Assembly (NCBI GenBank): GCA_024734555.1
Contig: JANPWX010000061.1
Coordinates: 1,930,613-1,994,612 of the forward strand
From: Trochalopteron elliotii
Lineage: Eukaryota; Chordata; Aves; Passeriformes; Leiothrichidae
DNA length: 64,000 bases
Direction of reading: 5' to 3'
The notes beneath the pieces are model-generated. The model saw only the letters and a program-made list of their open reading frames with translations. It was not told where the DNA came from and ran no database searches. Of this stretch, positions 50,601 through 62,720 are shown piece by piece. Every line of letters begins with the position of its first letter. Positions within the stretch are counted from its first letter, which is position 1. The translations under genes and the position numbers were made by a program.

Positions 50601-53600
50601 ACAACCTTTGAAGTAACCAAAAAATAAAACCACTACATCATTGAGGGGGCTGGTTTTTTATGCTAGTCTTACTCTGAAAATGAAAATGTTACAGGAGTGT
50701 TATTTGTAGAATATCATACCTTTACTAAATGTCTCAGATGAGAAGAAACTGCTGGAGAAACATAAAAGACAAATCAATAAATACCTGGTCTCCTGGTTAG
50801 CGTGGATGGCAATCCTTTGTCATAGACTGGTCAGCTACAGATTCCACCTGACGCCAAGAAGTGGTGAAGCATTTTTTTCCTTCACAACACACCCTTAATA
50901 AAATAAGCAATAGGTGCTAGAGAATATCTGCATTAAACTTGTTTCTTACCAGTTCCAAATGCATTAGAAGAATTATTCATCATTAACAACCAGGAGGAGG
51001 CAAACATTACAAAATGGAGAAAGCTGAAATGAAAAGCTTCAGTCCTAAAGGTCAATAGACCTTGCAGTCAGTCAGCAGGGTGATGTATAACAAATAGGTA
51101 TAAACATTTATGGATTAGAACAATTTGCAAGCTACTTGCACTTTTTCATCTTTCTTAACAGATTTTTTTTCTCTTTAGACCTATAGCAGAATCTGCAAAA
51201 ACAATGTTTTTTTCCTCTGAAGTTCAATTAATGACCTGAATAGCTGGAATAGCAATTGGCACTGTTGAAGAGAAGACGAAGCATGAGAAACACAGAGCAG
51301 TGTCTTTCCACAAAGCAATGAGAACAGTTTTTCACAACCTCAAGTCCATCCGATTCTTGAACATCTAACTACAATGTCCTCTATTCCATTATTTTTCACC
51401 TGAATATGCAGCTCTTACATGGAAGTAAGAATACAAAGCTCTTTCCTACATTTGTTTTATTCCTACAAAAGTGAAAATCTCTTTTCCTTCTTAAAATATT
51501 GCTGTATTTTGTTTCAGGGTAAAAGTGTAAATTTTCATCTTTCTTATTAAAAGATCATAGAATTCACCCCAAACTGGAAAAAAAACCAAAAAAACCCCCA
51601 AACCCTCAGAACATTTTTAATACTTCCATAAAATACATGTCTACACCATTTTAAATGCAAAATATTAACTGCATGATGATTTCCTCTAGATTTCAGTTTT
51701 CAAATAGTTTTTTCATTAGCTTAGTGCAAGGTTGCACTACAAGCCCCTTACAAAACTAATATCCTTTTCCACTTCAATCTGCTTTGTTGACTGCTGCAGA
51801 TCATTGCAAAGAAGCCAAGGAATGCAAAGCAATTAAGTGGTATAATTTTTCTATTCAAATTAGCTTAAGAAATCAGCTTTTGGTATAATTACCTTATTAT
51901 TTTACCTTCAGTTACTAAGGCATAAACCCCAGCCTTTGAAAGAAGAAAAAGCCTTGCAAACTAATTTGCTTAAATAGCATTCTGAATGCCATATAACAAA
52001 GTCAAGGAAATTCAAATAGGAATCTTTGGGTTTTTAAAACATGAACACCCAATACAAACACCTCAGTAGACTTTATACAAGGATGATGACCATCTCCAAA
52101 GATCCCCAAACTACAGGGTAGCATTGCTAAATGCAAAATATTCCACTCCACAGAGATATCTAGTAAGACATGTCTGTCCTGAGTGAGTCCTTGCTCTTGT
52201 GAGTTCAGTATAACATTCCTGGCATTTTGTCTCATTCCTTTTGTTCATGTCAGAAGAAATAACCATCAGAACAACAGATATTCACAACATGAAACTGTCA
52301 TAGACTAGCTGAGGTAACATTCCTTACACACCACAACCTCAGACACTGTGAGGGCCAGGCTGCTTCTCTCTAAATATCTGAAAGGCTGGACTGTAGTTCT
52401 GTATAGTCAAGAACGATTAACTTGCTAAGTAGAAAAACATTTCACTGTCTATGGAAGATATCTAGAAATAAGTATTAACAAAGAACCCTTTTTCAGCCAT
52501 TGTCTTTCCAGTGTAGCTCCTTGCTGCCAGCTTTTGTCTCAATTAAACTGACTGAGCTGCAGCAAGCACCAGCTAAGTGCCCCCAGGTTCATCCTGTTTT
52601 TTAGAGTCTTGTCCAGCAGTTGATTCTCTGCCTGAGCTGCAGCTCACCAGTCAGACCCTGCTTTCAGCATTTCTACCCCAACACTGCCTCAGGGCCTTCT
52701 CTCCTAACACTTCACACCCCTCCTGCCCCAAGGGTTTACCTGGTACCTATCTGAGAGCACACACAGCTATTTTCATCTATCACAACAGTGGAAAAACAAC
52801 TGTTGGAGATGTTCTTAGGGGGATATGGGCGCTACAGGAAGAGTATTGTTGCTACTCTCTGCACTACAAAAGTTATCAAGTGTTGTAACATCTTGTTGAT
52901 ATAAACTTTGAAAAGTAAATATGTGAGGTGTCATTTAGCAAAGAAATAGCAGTGAAATCTTAGTCTGCATTCATATTGTGATACCAGACCAAACTGAAAG
53001 TGGGGTAGTAGATTCCAGGTAGGGCTTGCCTGACAGAGACTATGCAATTCCTGAACCCCCTGCTGCAACAGTCTGCAGGGGGAATTGGAGAGGTACTGCA
53101 GGCTTAAGGTACAAAGACACAGCGCTTTCAGAGTGAGTCACCCACAAGGTCACATCATCAAAGCAGATTTTACCATTAAATACTGTATCAAAATACTTCA
53201 TTTTTCACAGTTTCTTTACTGTCTTTAACCAGGCCTTACAACAACCCTTTAATTTTTGCATCACTGGAAAGAAAAGGGTTAATTAAGGCCTTAAAGTAAA
53301 GTAAAAGTAAGACCAAATTTCCTAGCTCAAAACCAAACTGAAAAAATACAAAAAAGACCCTATACAAAAACATAGAGGCTGTTTTCTTTTAACAAACCCT
53401 TTGGAAAAAAAATAATTTCCTGTAACCTGCTAATTTTCATATGAAATCAATATTTGAAGGCAGAGCTGTGACCAATAGTGCATCAGCTATTATCTATTTG
53501 TCACTATTTGTCAAAAATTATCCATTTTGCATATTTCTAGCCTAAAAGGCTTCCTTCATGTACCATCAAAAGCATTTTTAACATGAAGCTTAGATTCCAG

Positions 53601-54099
53601 TCAATAACGAACAGCTTGTTGTGCTTTCCCTGCTTCACTTGTGAGATTAGATGGGCGTGACACGCTTGAAGTTTTGACAAACAGAAGTATCAAAGAACTA
53701 TTCTGATTTCTAATGTCAGATACACACAGGAGTATCTCAGAATGCAAAGCTCTAGCCGAAATAACCCACAGCTCCCCTCCTGCTATCATTAACATTTGGG
53801 ACAGTACTTGAAGTTTCTACAGTAGAGAAACTTTTGCAGAGAAATTGGTTTGATCAAGTAGCTATAGAAAACAAGACCATACCCATGTATTTGAGATCCA
53901 GGCTGGGGCAATGAAGTAAGTTATCAGTTTTTCCTTCTTTTCCCTGAAAGGCAATTAGACAAGAACTACATGTATCAAATTTCTTTATTATAACCTATCC
54001 TTCAATGAATATAAGCTTTAATATGCATCAGAGAAGACTATTTTAGTTTCAATGCTTCACACAGCATAAGAACACCTTTTGATATCTTGTAAAGGAAGT

Positions 54100-54600
54100 A
54101 TAAGCAGTACTGAGTCCCTGTGCCCCTCACTGATGCCTTGGAAGGCTGACCTGAAACAGAGACTGGACAGAGCTAGAGAATAAAGTATGTATTTATTGAA
54201 AGGCCTCCAGGATCCAGTCTGGGCAGGAGAGGAGCCCAACAAAGGCTATGCCCTGGCTGGACCAAGAATAGTCACAAAAAACCAAAAAAAATGGCCTCCT
54301 GGTCACGAGGTCTCACACTTTTATATGTTTTGGTCCATTTGCATATTGGGGTTTAATTGTCCAATTACAGCTTCAGATTGTGAGGTCTCATCCTTCTTGT
54401 TCCTCCTTTCAGTCCACCATTGTTTATGCTTATAGGCCTGAAAGGTGTCCTTGGTTTTCCACAGGAAAAGGATTTGTTTTGTCTCCCTACTCTGTGCAGA
54501 GAGCTTACTGCCACTTAATATGAGGCTCAGAACTACATCCCTAGGCAGCACAGAATCTGAAAAACATGAAAACTAAAACTTAAGCCATCATCACCAGCCT
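54100..54600 (-). mobile_element. Endogenous retrovirus LTR, ends uncertain
   Basis: Read on the minus strand it has a promoter-like U3 ('accaaaacatataaaagtgt' with a TATA box), a mid-section 'ctcgtgaccaggaggcca', an AATAAA signal in 'cctttcaataaatacat', and a U5-like 'ctagctctgtccagtctctg' region. The order U3-TATA-AATAAA-U5 identifies an LTR. Its 5' limit could be near 54600 or extend to about 54788, where 'agaggggg' followed by TG resembles a polypurine tract and LTR start. I cannot confirm adjoining internal viral sequence. Confidence 0.7.
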
Positions 54601-54663
54601 GGACAAGTGTTTTGTTTAGTCCTTAGAAGTGTTTTGTTTAGTGCTTAAAAACTGCTTGTCCAG
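54599..54663. repeat. Inverted repeat enclosing a 22-bp tandem duplication
   Basis: 'ctggacaag' (54599-54607) and 'cttgtccag' (54655-54663) are perfect complements. Between them 'aagtgttttgtttagt' occurs twice (from 54605 and from 54627; the 21-base copies differ at one position). The structure sits at or inside the 5' end of the LTR read on the minus strand. Confidence 0.75.
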
Positions 54664-54788
54664 CCTTCTCATGGGCACACTCCTTGTGCCTAATAAGCCA
54701 CAACAAAAAACTATAAAACTTATCCTCTACAAATTTAATTTTAGCAACTATTAATGTCTTTTCTGACCCATACTAAATTATTTTTCCA

Positions 54789-55194
54789 CCCCCTCTGGGA
54801 AATATCTAAAGCCTCACTTTTTGCAGAGTAGATTACCCCATGGAAAACTGCTATAACCTCTGTTGTTACCTGTGGACTTGATGTGGAGAAAATAACCCGC
54901 TTGTGATAGGCAGTAATTGCTTTTTCCACATGGCTTGTGGAACCTTCAGATGCGTATATTTAGTTAGAAATACCAAGCTAAAATGCTGTTTATACATAAG
55001 TGAGCAGTAAGAGCAGGACTGTTCCCTCAGGAAGGGGAAGGTGACCAAACATGCGTGTCTACCTCACCCACCACGGACACATGAAGAGTGTGGGGAGAGG
55101 AGAAAAGTAGAAGTCACCAGCCTTTGGGGGGACCCTCGGGACCACAAGACAGCACCGAGACCACCACACAGCCACAACACCACAAAGACACAAC
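54789..55194. other. Stretch between LTR and presumed plus-strand start
   Basis: No gene. The part from about 55040 is G+C-richer with short G runs. It may be promoter-proximal DNA of the transcript to the right, or more retroviral sequence. No decisive motif is seen. Confidence 0.35.
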
Positions 55195-55276
55195 CCTAAA
55201 TATATAGCCCTCAGAAGCAGGGCAGGCCTTGTTACCAGCCTGGGTTTAAATGGAGCCTGGGTGCAGAAGGCCTCAG
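55195..55276 (+). promoter_or_regulatory. Possible plus-strand start: TATA-like box and first exon
   Basis: 'cctaaatatatagccc' has TATATA at 55201-55206. About 30 bases downstream a G+C-rich segment begins and runs to a good donor, CCTCAG|gtgagg (GT at 55277). The plus-strand composition switches to T- and G-rich at about this point. The TATA motif is palindromic, so the opposite direction is not excluded. Upstream CpG content is modest, so this would not be a CpG-island promoter. Confidence 0.25.
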
Positions 55277-55633
55277 GTGAGGCTGCTCAGGGCCCTCAAA
55301 GCACTTTGGAATTCTTTCCCAGGGTCCTGTTCCCTCCCAGGTGCTGTGAGTTTGTTCTATTGCATTGTACCTGTGGGTACTTTGCTATAAATGCTGCAGG
55401 TTCTGCTACACCCCTTCAGTGGGGGGGCAGTTATGGCTTGGTAGAGATTGGTGGCTCTAGAATGGGGTGGTTTTGTTCTACAAACTGCTTTGGTATCTAT
55501 TCTCTCTCTTGATGTATGTTTGTAATGCATTGTATCATTGTGAGTATCACTGTGTTTTCAGTGTATCAGTCTATAATCGTGTGTGTATGTGAAAAGTACT
55601 TGTAAAAGTGTAATTTTAAATTTGTTTTTACAG

Positions 55634-55693
55634 TGCCTTAAGTGCCGGTGATTGCGTCTACATGAGGTGCCAGCTTAGCACTTACAGCCAAAG
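55634..55693 (+). other. Candidate 60-nt plus-strand exon
   Basis: Acceptor 'taaatttgtttttacag', 60 bases, then an excellent donor, CAAAG|gtaagt. Only one frame is open: A-L-S-A-G-D-C-V-Y-M-R-C-Q-L-S-T-Y-S-Q, leaving two bases. An in-frame ATG is at 55662-55664. G-D-C-V-Y also occurs in some BAH domains, but the match is far too short to assign. This is the best pair of splice signals I found on the plus strand, and the strand agrees with the composition bias. Confidence 0.4.
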
Positions 55694-55821
55694 GTAAGTT
55701 TCCTAGTATTAAACGTGTTTTCTGGCAACTGAAATCCACTAGCTTTGTAGGTTTTTCTGCAAGTTGAAGAATTTAAGGCTGATGTTTGCTGTTTAAGCTT
55801 ACTTTTAACTTAAATTTAAGA

Positions 55822-55895
55822 TTTTTTTTTTTTAAATCAGGGTAAGGTTTTTTGGGTTTTGCTTTGTTTCATATTTTTTTCCTTTTTTTTTTTTT
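55822..55895. repeat. T-rich low-complexity tract
   Basis: Two long T runs (12 and 13 bases) separated by 'gggttttg'-type sequence. This is common in avian introns and shows no retroelement body. Confidence 0.75.
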
Positions 55896-57255
55896 AAGTG
55901 GTATTAGTTTTTTCTTTGTAGATTTTGTTTGGGCTTTTTAAATTCTCTCTTACTATTTAATTTTTCTTTGGGAACTTGGTTATTGGAGCATATTGTTTCT
56001 CTTTTGATGAGGTTACTGCTATTACTAGCAAGTTGGTAGTTGATTATATTAAAAAAACCAGCAAAAACCTTTTTCTAGTTCATAGAAAGATCACAAAAAT
56101 TCACCAGCGGAATACATATAATACCATATATATGGTCTTTGAAGTATGATGCTTGTGTTACTTTTGTAGCTAGAAAATCTCATTAAAGCCTGTGTCTATT
56201 ATTTAATGAATATATTTACCTGTTGTATTAGACAAATAGTGTGCTCTTTCTTTTCAATAGCTTTGAAAGCTGAATTATCAAAAATATCAAAGAAGTGATG
56301 ACAAAGACTGATTCTTTTGTGCCTCTAGGAGTAAAGTCATATGGAGATCTCAGGCTTAATTCCAGATTAAGGTTCAGAAACTGATTGGAGATGTGCTGAA
56401 AAGCTTTGAGCGGGATTCAGAGACAAGAACATACAGAGCTTTTTAGGCTATATCCAAGTAAGAACATAACACAGCAGTATAGTTTAGCTCTGGTATTTCT
56501 GTGCTATGCAACCACATATGTGTTTCTATAACTACATCTATACCCACAGCTGTGACCACAGAGTTTGAGCTGGATTAGTAGCTGAAGTACTTGGCAGGTG
56601 ACTCACTGGATCTGCTGCAGAGCTGACCTACAGCTGATGCTTGATTCCTTCAGCAATGTCTAGGGGTTTAGTGCTATTTGAATATTAGTGCAAACGTGCT
56701 CACATGTGCTGTAGTTACACTTCATTTGGCTATGCAGGCACATCTCTTTAGAGGGGTATGCTCCTCACAGAGCAGGAGGGAAAGGCAGATGTTCCCATTG
56801 TGGTGCTCAGCGAGGGAGCCTTGTTACAAACCTGCCTGACATGTCTTCATGTTTGGATTTTGTCAAATCAGCCTTGAATCAAAGGCCTCACTAACAAAGT
56901 CCTATTGGGAAAGAATGGGGCATGTGTAAGCATGGGCCAAAGCTCCCTGTCAGAAGTCCTGCAGCCTTGTCCTTCAGGTGATTTACAGAGGCCTAAACCT
57001 AATCTTGTTCTGAACAGACACACAGACAGCTTGGTTCCTCTCAAACTCTCAGCTTAAGCTACATAGTGTTTGCTTTGAGCAGTTCTCTGATTTCTCTGAC
57101 TAAACCTGGATTTGTTAAATCCGGTGGGAAATATCAGTGCAGAAGGCATAAAATATGTCACCTGCCCTGACAAATCACTCCCAGTTTATCCACTGAGGAG
57201 TTCCACAAAATCCCTTGGAGAAAGCCTTTCAAAATGTTATATTCTTGCTCGTTAG

Positions 57256-57300
57256 AGGAAATGTGGTGATAGCTACAGTAAAAATAATTAGTGCCTTCAG
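57256..57300 (+). other. Candidate 45-nt plus-strand exon
   Basis: Acceptor 'tatattcttgctcgttag', 45 bases, then a near-consensus donor, TTCAG|gtaaga. One frame is open: G-N-V-V-I-A-T-V-K-I-I-S-A-F, with one base before and two after. This phase fits the end of the 55634-55693 exon exactly, so the two could join without a frame break. No domain is recognised. Confidence 0.33.
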
Positions 57301-57381
57301 GTAAGACATTATCTAGCTGTGCCAAAATGTGCAGGTTAGCTAATTATGCTCAGCTGCAAGGAATCACATCAACCTCAACTG

Positions 57382-57413
57382 AGAGGGCTGGAGGGTGGGG
57401 TGGTGGTTGGAGG
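57382..57413 (+). other. G-rich segment, imperfect G-quadruplex potential
   Basis: Three runs of three or four G followed by GG pairs ('gggctggagggtggggtgg'). A fourth run of three is missing, so only a weak quadruplex is possible. Confidence 0.4.
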
Positions 57414-59294
57414 TCTTGCATATAGCAGTAACAAAATGATAGAATAATTCATAAATGGCTGAAGAGATGCTGTTAAAACCATGGAAAATACTGGTGAAAA
57501 AGAGGTAGAATTTTCACTTTACAAAAATGGTGAATGTCTTCTTTTGCCTGTTATGTTATAGTGGGAAAACTACATGTCCTTATTATACTGCTCTTGTTTC
57601 TTCTGTCTTTGACAAGGAAGAAAATGAAACACTTTTTATAATTAAAGTTTTAGCTCAGGAAAAGCATGTTCCTTGTTGTTATATGACCTAAGCAAATATC
57701 TGAGAATGAAGTCGTAATTGTGGAGAGCTCCTTTCTAAGCAGGCAAAAGGTGCAGGAAAATGCATGACTTTCATAGTGTTTATTTCATTACTAGATTTAT
57801 GACAAACTTTTAGACCTTTCAAGACTCATTGTGCTACCTAAATAATTGCTCCCACTGTCTAAATATTATAAAGGTATATGGTGCAGGAAGGGTTCACCTG
57901 GGATAGTGATTTTACAATTTAATTAGCCTTACCCAAACACAAGTAGAATATTCATTAGTCTTTCCATGTCTTTCTGTATAAACTGCATGGTCTTTTCCCC
58001 AAAAATCCCCTGGATTTTTCCTTACATAAAGTATTGTTACTTTGTTAAAAGGTAAACTAGAGCTGCAGAGTGTACAATGTAATTTTTATTGATTACTAGA
58101 GTGGAATTAAAGCTTTGGTCACAAACACAATCTCTCACGTGAACAAAAAAGTCTGCTTGCTGTTAAATGTTTAAAGTATCAGATACTATATGTATAAACT
58201 GGTGGAATTGCTTAGTCTTTTAAGACAGGTGCAGATAAGAATGCAGTGAACAGAACTCATGCGTTGATTTGCTTCATTAAGGAGTTGTAAAGCTAATTGA
58301 GGGTTCTCCAACCTTACCATGTAAAAGCTTGCTAGTATATCTTGGTTATTCATCTCTGAACTAAGATTACTTAAACTTTGCCGTGCTTGGATTATAAATG
58401 AGAATACTTGAAATCCTAAAAGCTCATGAGAGTTGCATTAAATAACTTCATTTGGCTTCTTTTTTTAGGTTAAACTGCTAGCCTTGTAGCTAAGTCAAAA
58501 ATGAGAAAGACAATAAAAAACCTCTATTTGTTTCCTATATTGACAGTTCAAATTCCCACTGGGGAATCACATTTCCTTGCTCTTGCACTTTTCAAAGGAA
58601 CCAGACTAGAATAGTGCCCTTTGCCAATCTTTTAGTCTGCTCTTCCTTCATGCAAGGTCTCGCCTCATGAATTTGTGGTTGGAAAATTGGTCTCTTTCCA
58701 TTATTGCTGTTCTCTGGGTTGCTGCTAATGCTGCTGGCCAAACACATTTTTTGAACTTCTACATTATCTATAATCTTCCTTTTATAACTTATGAGTAATA
58801 TATTATGGTTGTAGCTGTCAGTTTCATCTGTTTGTAACCTTAAATTTCCTCATCCCAAGAAATTCTGCTTATTCATTATTTATTTGTACATATAGCTTTT
58901 ATAAAGTAGTTGTGGAGCACTGAAGTAACAGCTTTGATGGGAACAGAGGTGGTGCTCTGAGGATGCCTGCAGGGAGGAGGAAGGTTTGAGTGATTAGCTG
59001 TCCTCTCTGGCTTCCTATGAAGCAGCTGTGAATTTCCAGATTTCTCTGGACCACACTGTAGTAGCTGCTGATTTGTGCATTAAAGACAAACATTTAAGGT
59101 AGGGAAAGAAAGGATGGTCTTAGATTTTTAGCAGATTTTTGTGATTTCAAAGATGATGTTCTTTTTAATTTGTATACTTTCAGACTTAGTTTTGAGTCCT
59201 GCTTCTATCCACTGTGTTTTAAAATACTGTATAAACAAAAATTTTTGGGAGACTTGAGTACTGTTAGTACTATACTTACAGATTTTGTTTATAG

Positions 59295-59352
59295 GTATCC
59301 TGGAGCAAACTGTGTTGCAAAAGAAATCAATTGTGCAAGAAGAAAATCATAA
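59295..59352 (+). other. Candidate terminal coding segment
   Basis: Acceptor 'acagattttgtttatag' is followed by one base completing a codon, then Y-P-G-A-N-C-V-A-K-E-I-N-C-A-R-R-K-S and a TAA stop. Its phase matches the donor of the 57256-57300 exon. With the ATG at 55662 the three pieces would encode 44 residues, so a micropeptide or a non-coding RNA is as likely as a normal protein. An AATAAA about 770 bases downstream (near 60124) could serve polyadenylation. Chance remains a serious alternative. Confidence 0.22.
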
Positions 59353-62300
59353 TTCTGATCAATCCTGAACCATTTGGGTGATGTATGGTCTTTCCATTTG
59401 TTTCATTTTGCTATGGAATCTTTAGTGAACGCTGACCTGGCCAGAGAAAAGCAGTCAAAAAAGGGCATGAAGACTAAGACAACAGTGTAAAGCATTTTTG
59501 TTTTTCATGCAGATACAGGCAATGCAGAGTAATACAAAGAGTAAAGCTTGTGTTGGTCTTGTTCTTGTGGAATTATTTTGTATTATACTTTCATATTGCT
59601 TTCAGAGGTAATTGTTTCTGGTTTATGTACATCTGAATTGTACTCGAGGGGCCAAGTGTTGTAACCTAAGCATGTACATAGATATTTTTAGGATCTAGGC
59701 CTGGCTTTTGACAGGAAGGTAGCGTTCAGTAATAGAGGAAGTCCAGCTATGAAACGTGAAAAATGAAGGACTTGCAGAAAAGTTTTTTTTGAAAGGTATA
59801 GAATATATAAATGAAAGATGTCTGTGATGGGGAATCTTGGATCTCAAATGACCCATTTATCCCCATCTTAATGAATTATGTAAATTAGAAGAAGATTCAG
59901 CAATGTATCTCAACTGGTAAAACTGAACAAAATCGGGCCTCCTGCACTTAACCAGGGTTTGGTGGTTAAGAGTCAGTATAAAAGAGAATTGTCACAACTC
60001 TCAAACAAAGGGGACTGATGGAAGACTGGATGTAGTTGTGCTTAACCATAGCTAAGAGTTTTATACAATATCATACAAAAGACTCATCTGTGGGGTTAAT
60101 CAGTACTGCAGAGGGTACAGTGAATAAAGTGTTAATGAGAACACCAAAGACAATGATACTTATGTGATATGGAAACCATTTGAGAGGGATATTAAACTTC
60201 TAATAATTCTAATAATGGGTCTTGCAGATGAAAACATCTATAACAATGTCTTAACACACTGATTGCTTGGGGTTTGTGATTGGAATTGTGCTTTCAAAAA
60301 TACTTATCTGTGGGGTAATTATTTCTTTAAATTAATAGTCTTGCACATGAATGTGTTTGATAAGGGGGAAGGGATTGTTATTCTTGTTTAATTTTTGTTC
60401 AGGACAGAAAAGTACAGCGAGTGCAGCTGTACCATTTTTCTGTTCATGGTGAACGTGTTTTTTACTGCTGTAGGAGAAGTCTTTAAATAATTATGTAGGA
60501 AAATATCTTGTAATTTGTGTAAAAAATTTTTAAACCTTTTTGGTACTATTTCAATGTGAAAATCTAGTTGGTTTTTTTTTCAACTTAACAATTCCTTCAG
60601 TGAAGGTTAAACTGGGGATCAAGATGGTCAGAAATGTGACTGACTGGAGTGTCAAAACTAGTCACCATTGCTTATTGATGCTGTTGAAATTAAGGGAAGA
60701 ATAATCAGTTGAGTCACAGGAAATATCTGCTTTCAGATATTCATGGTTGTGTACTTTCTTACAGTATTTTCTAGCTCAGACCAATAAGGAGAGTGAGGTA
60801 TTTTCAGGTAGAAATTCAACCCCCCTTTGAGGGGAAATTCTCAGGCTCTATTTGGGTTTTATTGGGTGCTGCATATTTTGCAGGGAAATGTAACTTACAA
60901 CACGAGTTAGAAACACATCCATTTTGGTGAGCAATCCATGTGCTGCTAGTCCACAGGCAGTATCACCAACATGTAAAGATTTGGAGATTGTTTAATGCTT
61001 TATTTTTCCAAGTGGAAGTCAAAATGAATTATGATGAGCCTCTGGTCTAATGTCCACATTTTATGGTTTCAGTGCATGTAGATAATGTTTTCCTCTGAGG
61101 GAACACAATGAAAATTATGGCTGAATACTTGGTAGATTTTCAAAGATTCAAAGCTGCATGTCTAGCTCTAAAAAAATAGGAAAAATAAAAGGCCTTAGCA
61201 ATGGAGAGACTATAATTGTGGGAGGGGTAGATGCTGCAGCTGTGCTGAGAAACATTTAATAATGTCTGGAAGCAAAGCAGAACTAAATTTTGTTCAAATT
61301 AAATTTACATGTGCATAAGGTTTGTCTTATGAAAGTTTGCTTTGTTATGGCCACAAAAACTTGCTAAGGCTCTTTCTAGGCTGGTATGGATAGCAAGTAG
61401 GAATAGACCAAAGGATCAGCTTTGTATCTTGCTGAATAATCTGAGCTGGTTCAAAAGACTGTGTGATCAACAGCAGAGACAGAATTTCTGACATGTTTGT
61501 GGGGGACAGGAAAGCAATGGTGGTGGTTAGATGACAAAATTAGAGCCATGGACTATTATGTTTATGGCTTATATGAAGAAAATAGTTTACCAATAACCCT
61601 GTTAGACAGCAACCCCAACACTCGATTCTTTGCTTCTTGTGGTTTTTCTTGCTTCCCTGAAACTGTTTTGCTAGAAGGTGTCCTAATTAAAGCAGGTACA
61701 GTTGCTTTTGTACTGAGTACTGAATGATTACTGAAGAATAAAGATTTAGGGGCATGAACCTGTGAAGGGGTGTGAATATGGCTGCTAATAATCCATATTG
61801 CCATATTCTCATTTAGGGAGGGGGCACAGGTGGGTAAGTAGATGCAAGCAGAAGAGTTTGGTCCTTGCTTCAGTAGAATTACTGAATTAATTAAATTAAA
61901 CAATTAATATCTTGGAAGACTAAGTACTGTCTTGCTAGCAATTTGTCCAGAAGGAAACAGAATTTACAGCTAGGGTTTTGTTTAAATGGCCTCAAATTCC
62001 GTGCTTGTTGACACTTATTTCTGCATGGCTGAAGCAAGGTGTACTTTTTTATTTGTGCTCACTGGAGACAGCTGAGTTCATTGTCATGTAAAGGCTGAGT
62101 GACACATGAGCACTGCCGGGACAGCTAGTCAGCCTTTCTTACCTGCCATGTGCAGCAGGGTCTGTGATGGCAAGAGTGAAGCCTCTAAAACTCAGCAGCT
62201 GAGCACACTGAAAGTGAATCCAGTTGGCTCAATAGAGCCTCAGGACAGGTGGGAGCAGGGCCTTGTCCTCTCTTACAGAGCAAGAGGGAACTGCTGATAA

Positions 62301-62619
62301 TGGAAGGTAAAATACTATGAGTATAAAGGCTGTTTGGTGAAAAATTACAAACTGAACAGTCTTGAACAGAAGAGCCGTTTTTTTCTGGACATGGGGCCAA
62401 AAAATTAAGCCATGAAAACATTTCAGCTTGGAAGCTGGTGACAGAACAGTCCTTGCACACTGAGCTACAGAAATAGCACGGAAGGGCTTACAAGCTGTTA
62501 GTGTAGCTCTGTGATGGTGTTATGCTGAGCTTTTAAAACAATCTGCTTAATGCTTGTTTTGCTTCAACTGAAATTGGAGGAAAGACCTGTGGAGCAGGGT
62601 CTGTGTGACTCACGGGGCT

Positions 62620-62720
62620 TTCAGCTGGAAATTCAGTCACAATAAATTAATTACGCAATTAAGTGTGATGTTAACTACTGTAACTTGTGCTAGCTGGCAA
62701 TGAAGGTTCGGTGCTTTCAA
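62620..62720. promoter_or_regulatory. Possible conserved non-coding block
   Basis: 'aataaattaattacgcaatt' followed by 'gtgctagctggcaatgaagg': ATTA-type cores and a CpG in CpG-poor DNA, with no repeat. Inference from texture only. Confidence 0.2.

Larger units (their letters stand above)
42337..54099. other. Long non-coding stretch, presumably intergenic
   Basis: No gene recognised. Open frames reach 123 codons (43660-44031 minus) and 115 codons (47857-48204 plus) without domains or splice context. It contains a 28-bp palindrome at 42796-42823, two exact ATGCAAAT octamer motifs near 43162 and 43615, a 23-bp-period tandem duplication at 46511-46551 and an A14 run at 47643-47656. Strand bias is weak and mixed. 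Confidence 0.4.

Noticed and set aside
54187..54929. Several open frames of 60-82 codons
   Set aside because: They fall in or beside the second LTR and show no gag, pol or env motif I can support.
55647..55664. G-D-C-V-Y resemblance to a BAH domain
   Set aside because: Five residues are not enough; the following residues do not continue a BAH pattern I can recognise.
58470..58520. Strong acceptor 'tggcttctttttttag' followed by an AATAAA-like motif, as an alternative last exon
   Set aside because: In the phase set by the upstream candidate exons a stop follows after three codons, and nothing else supports it.
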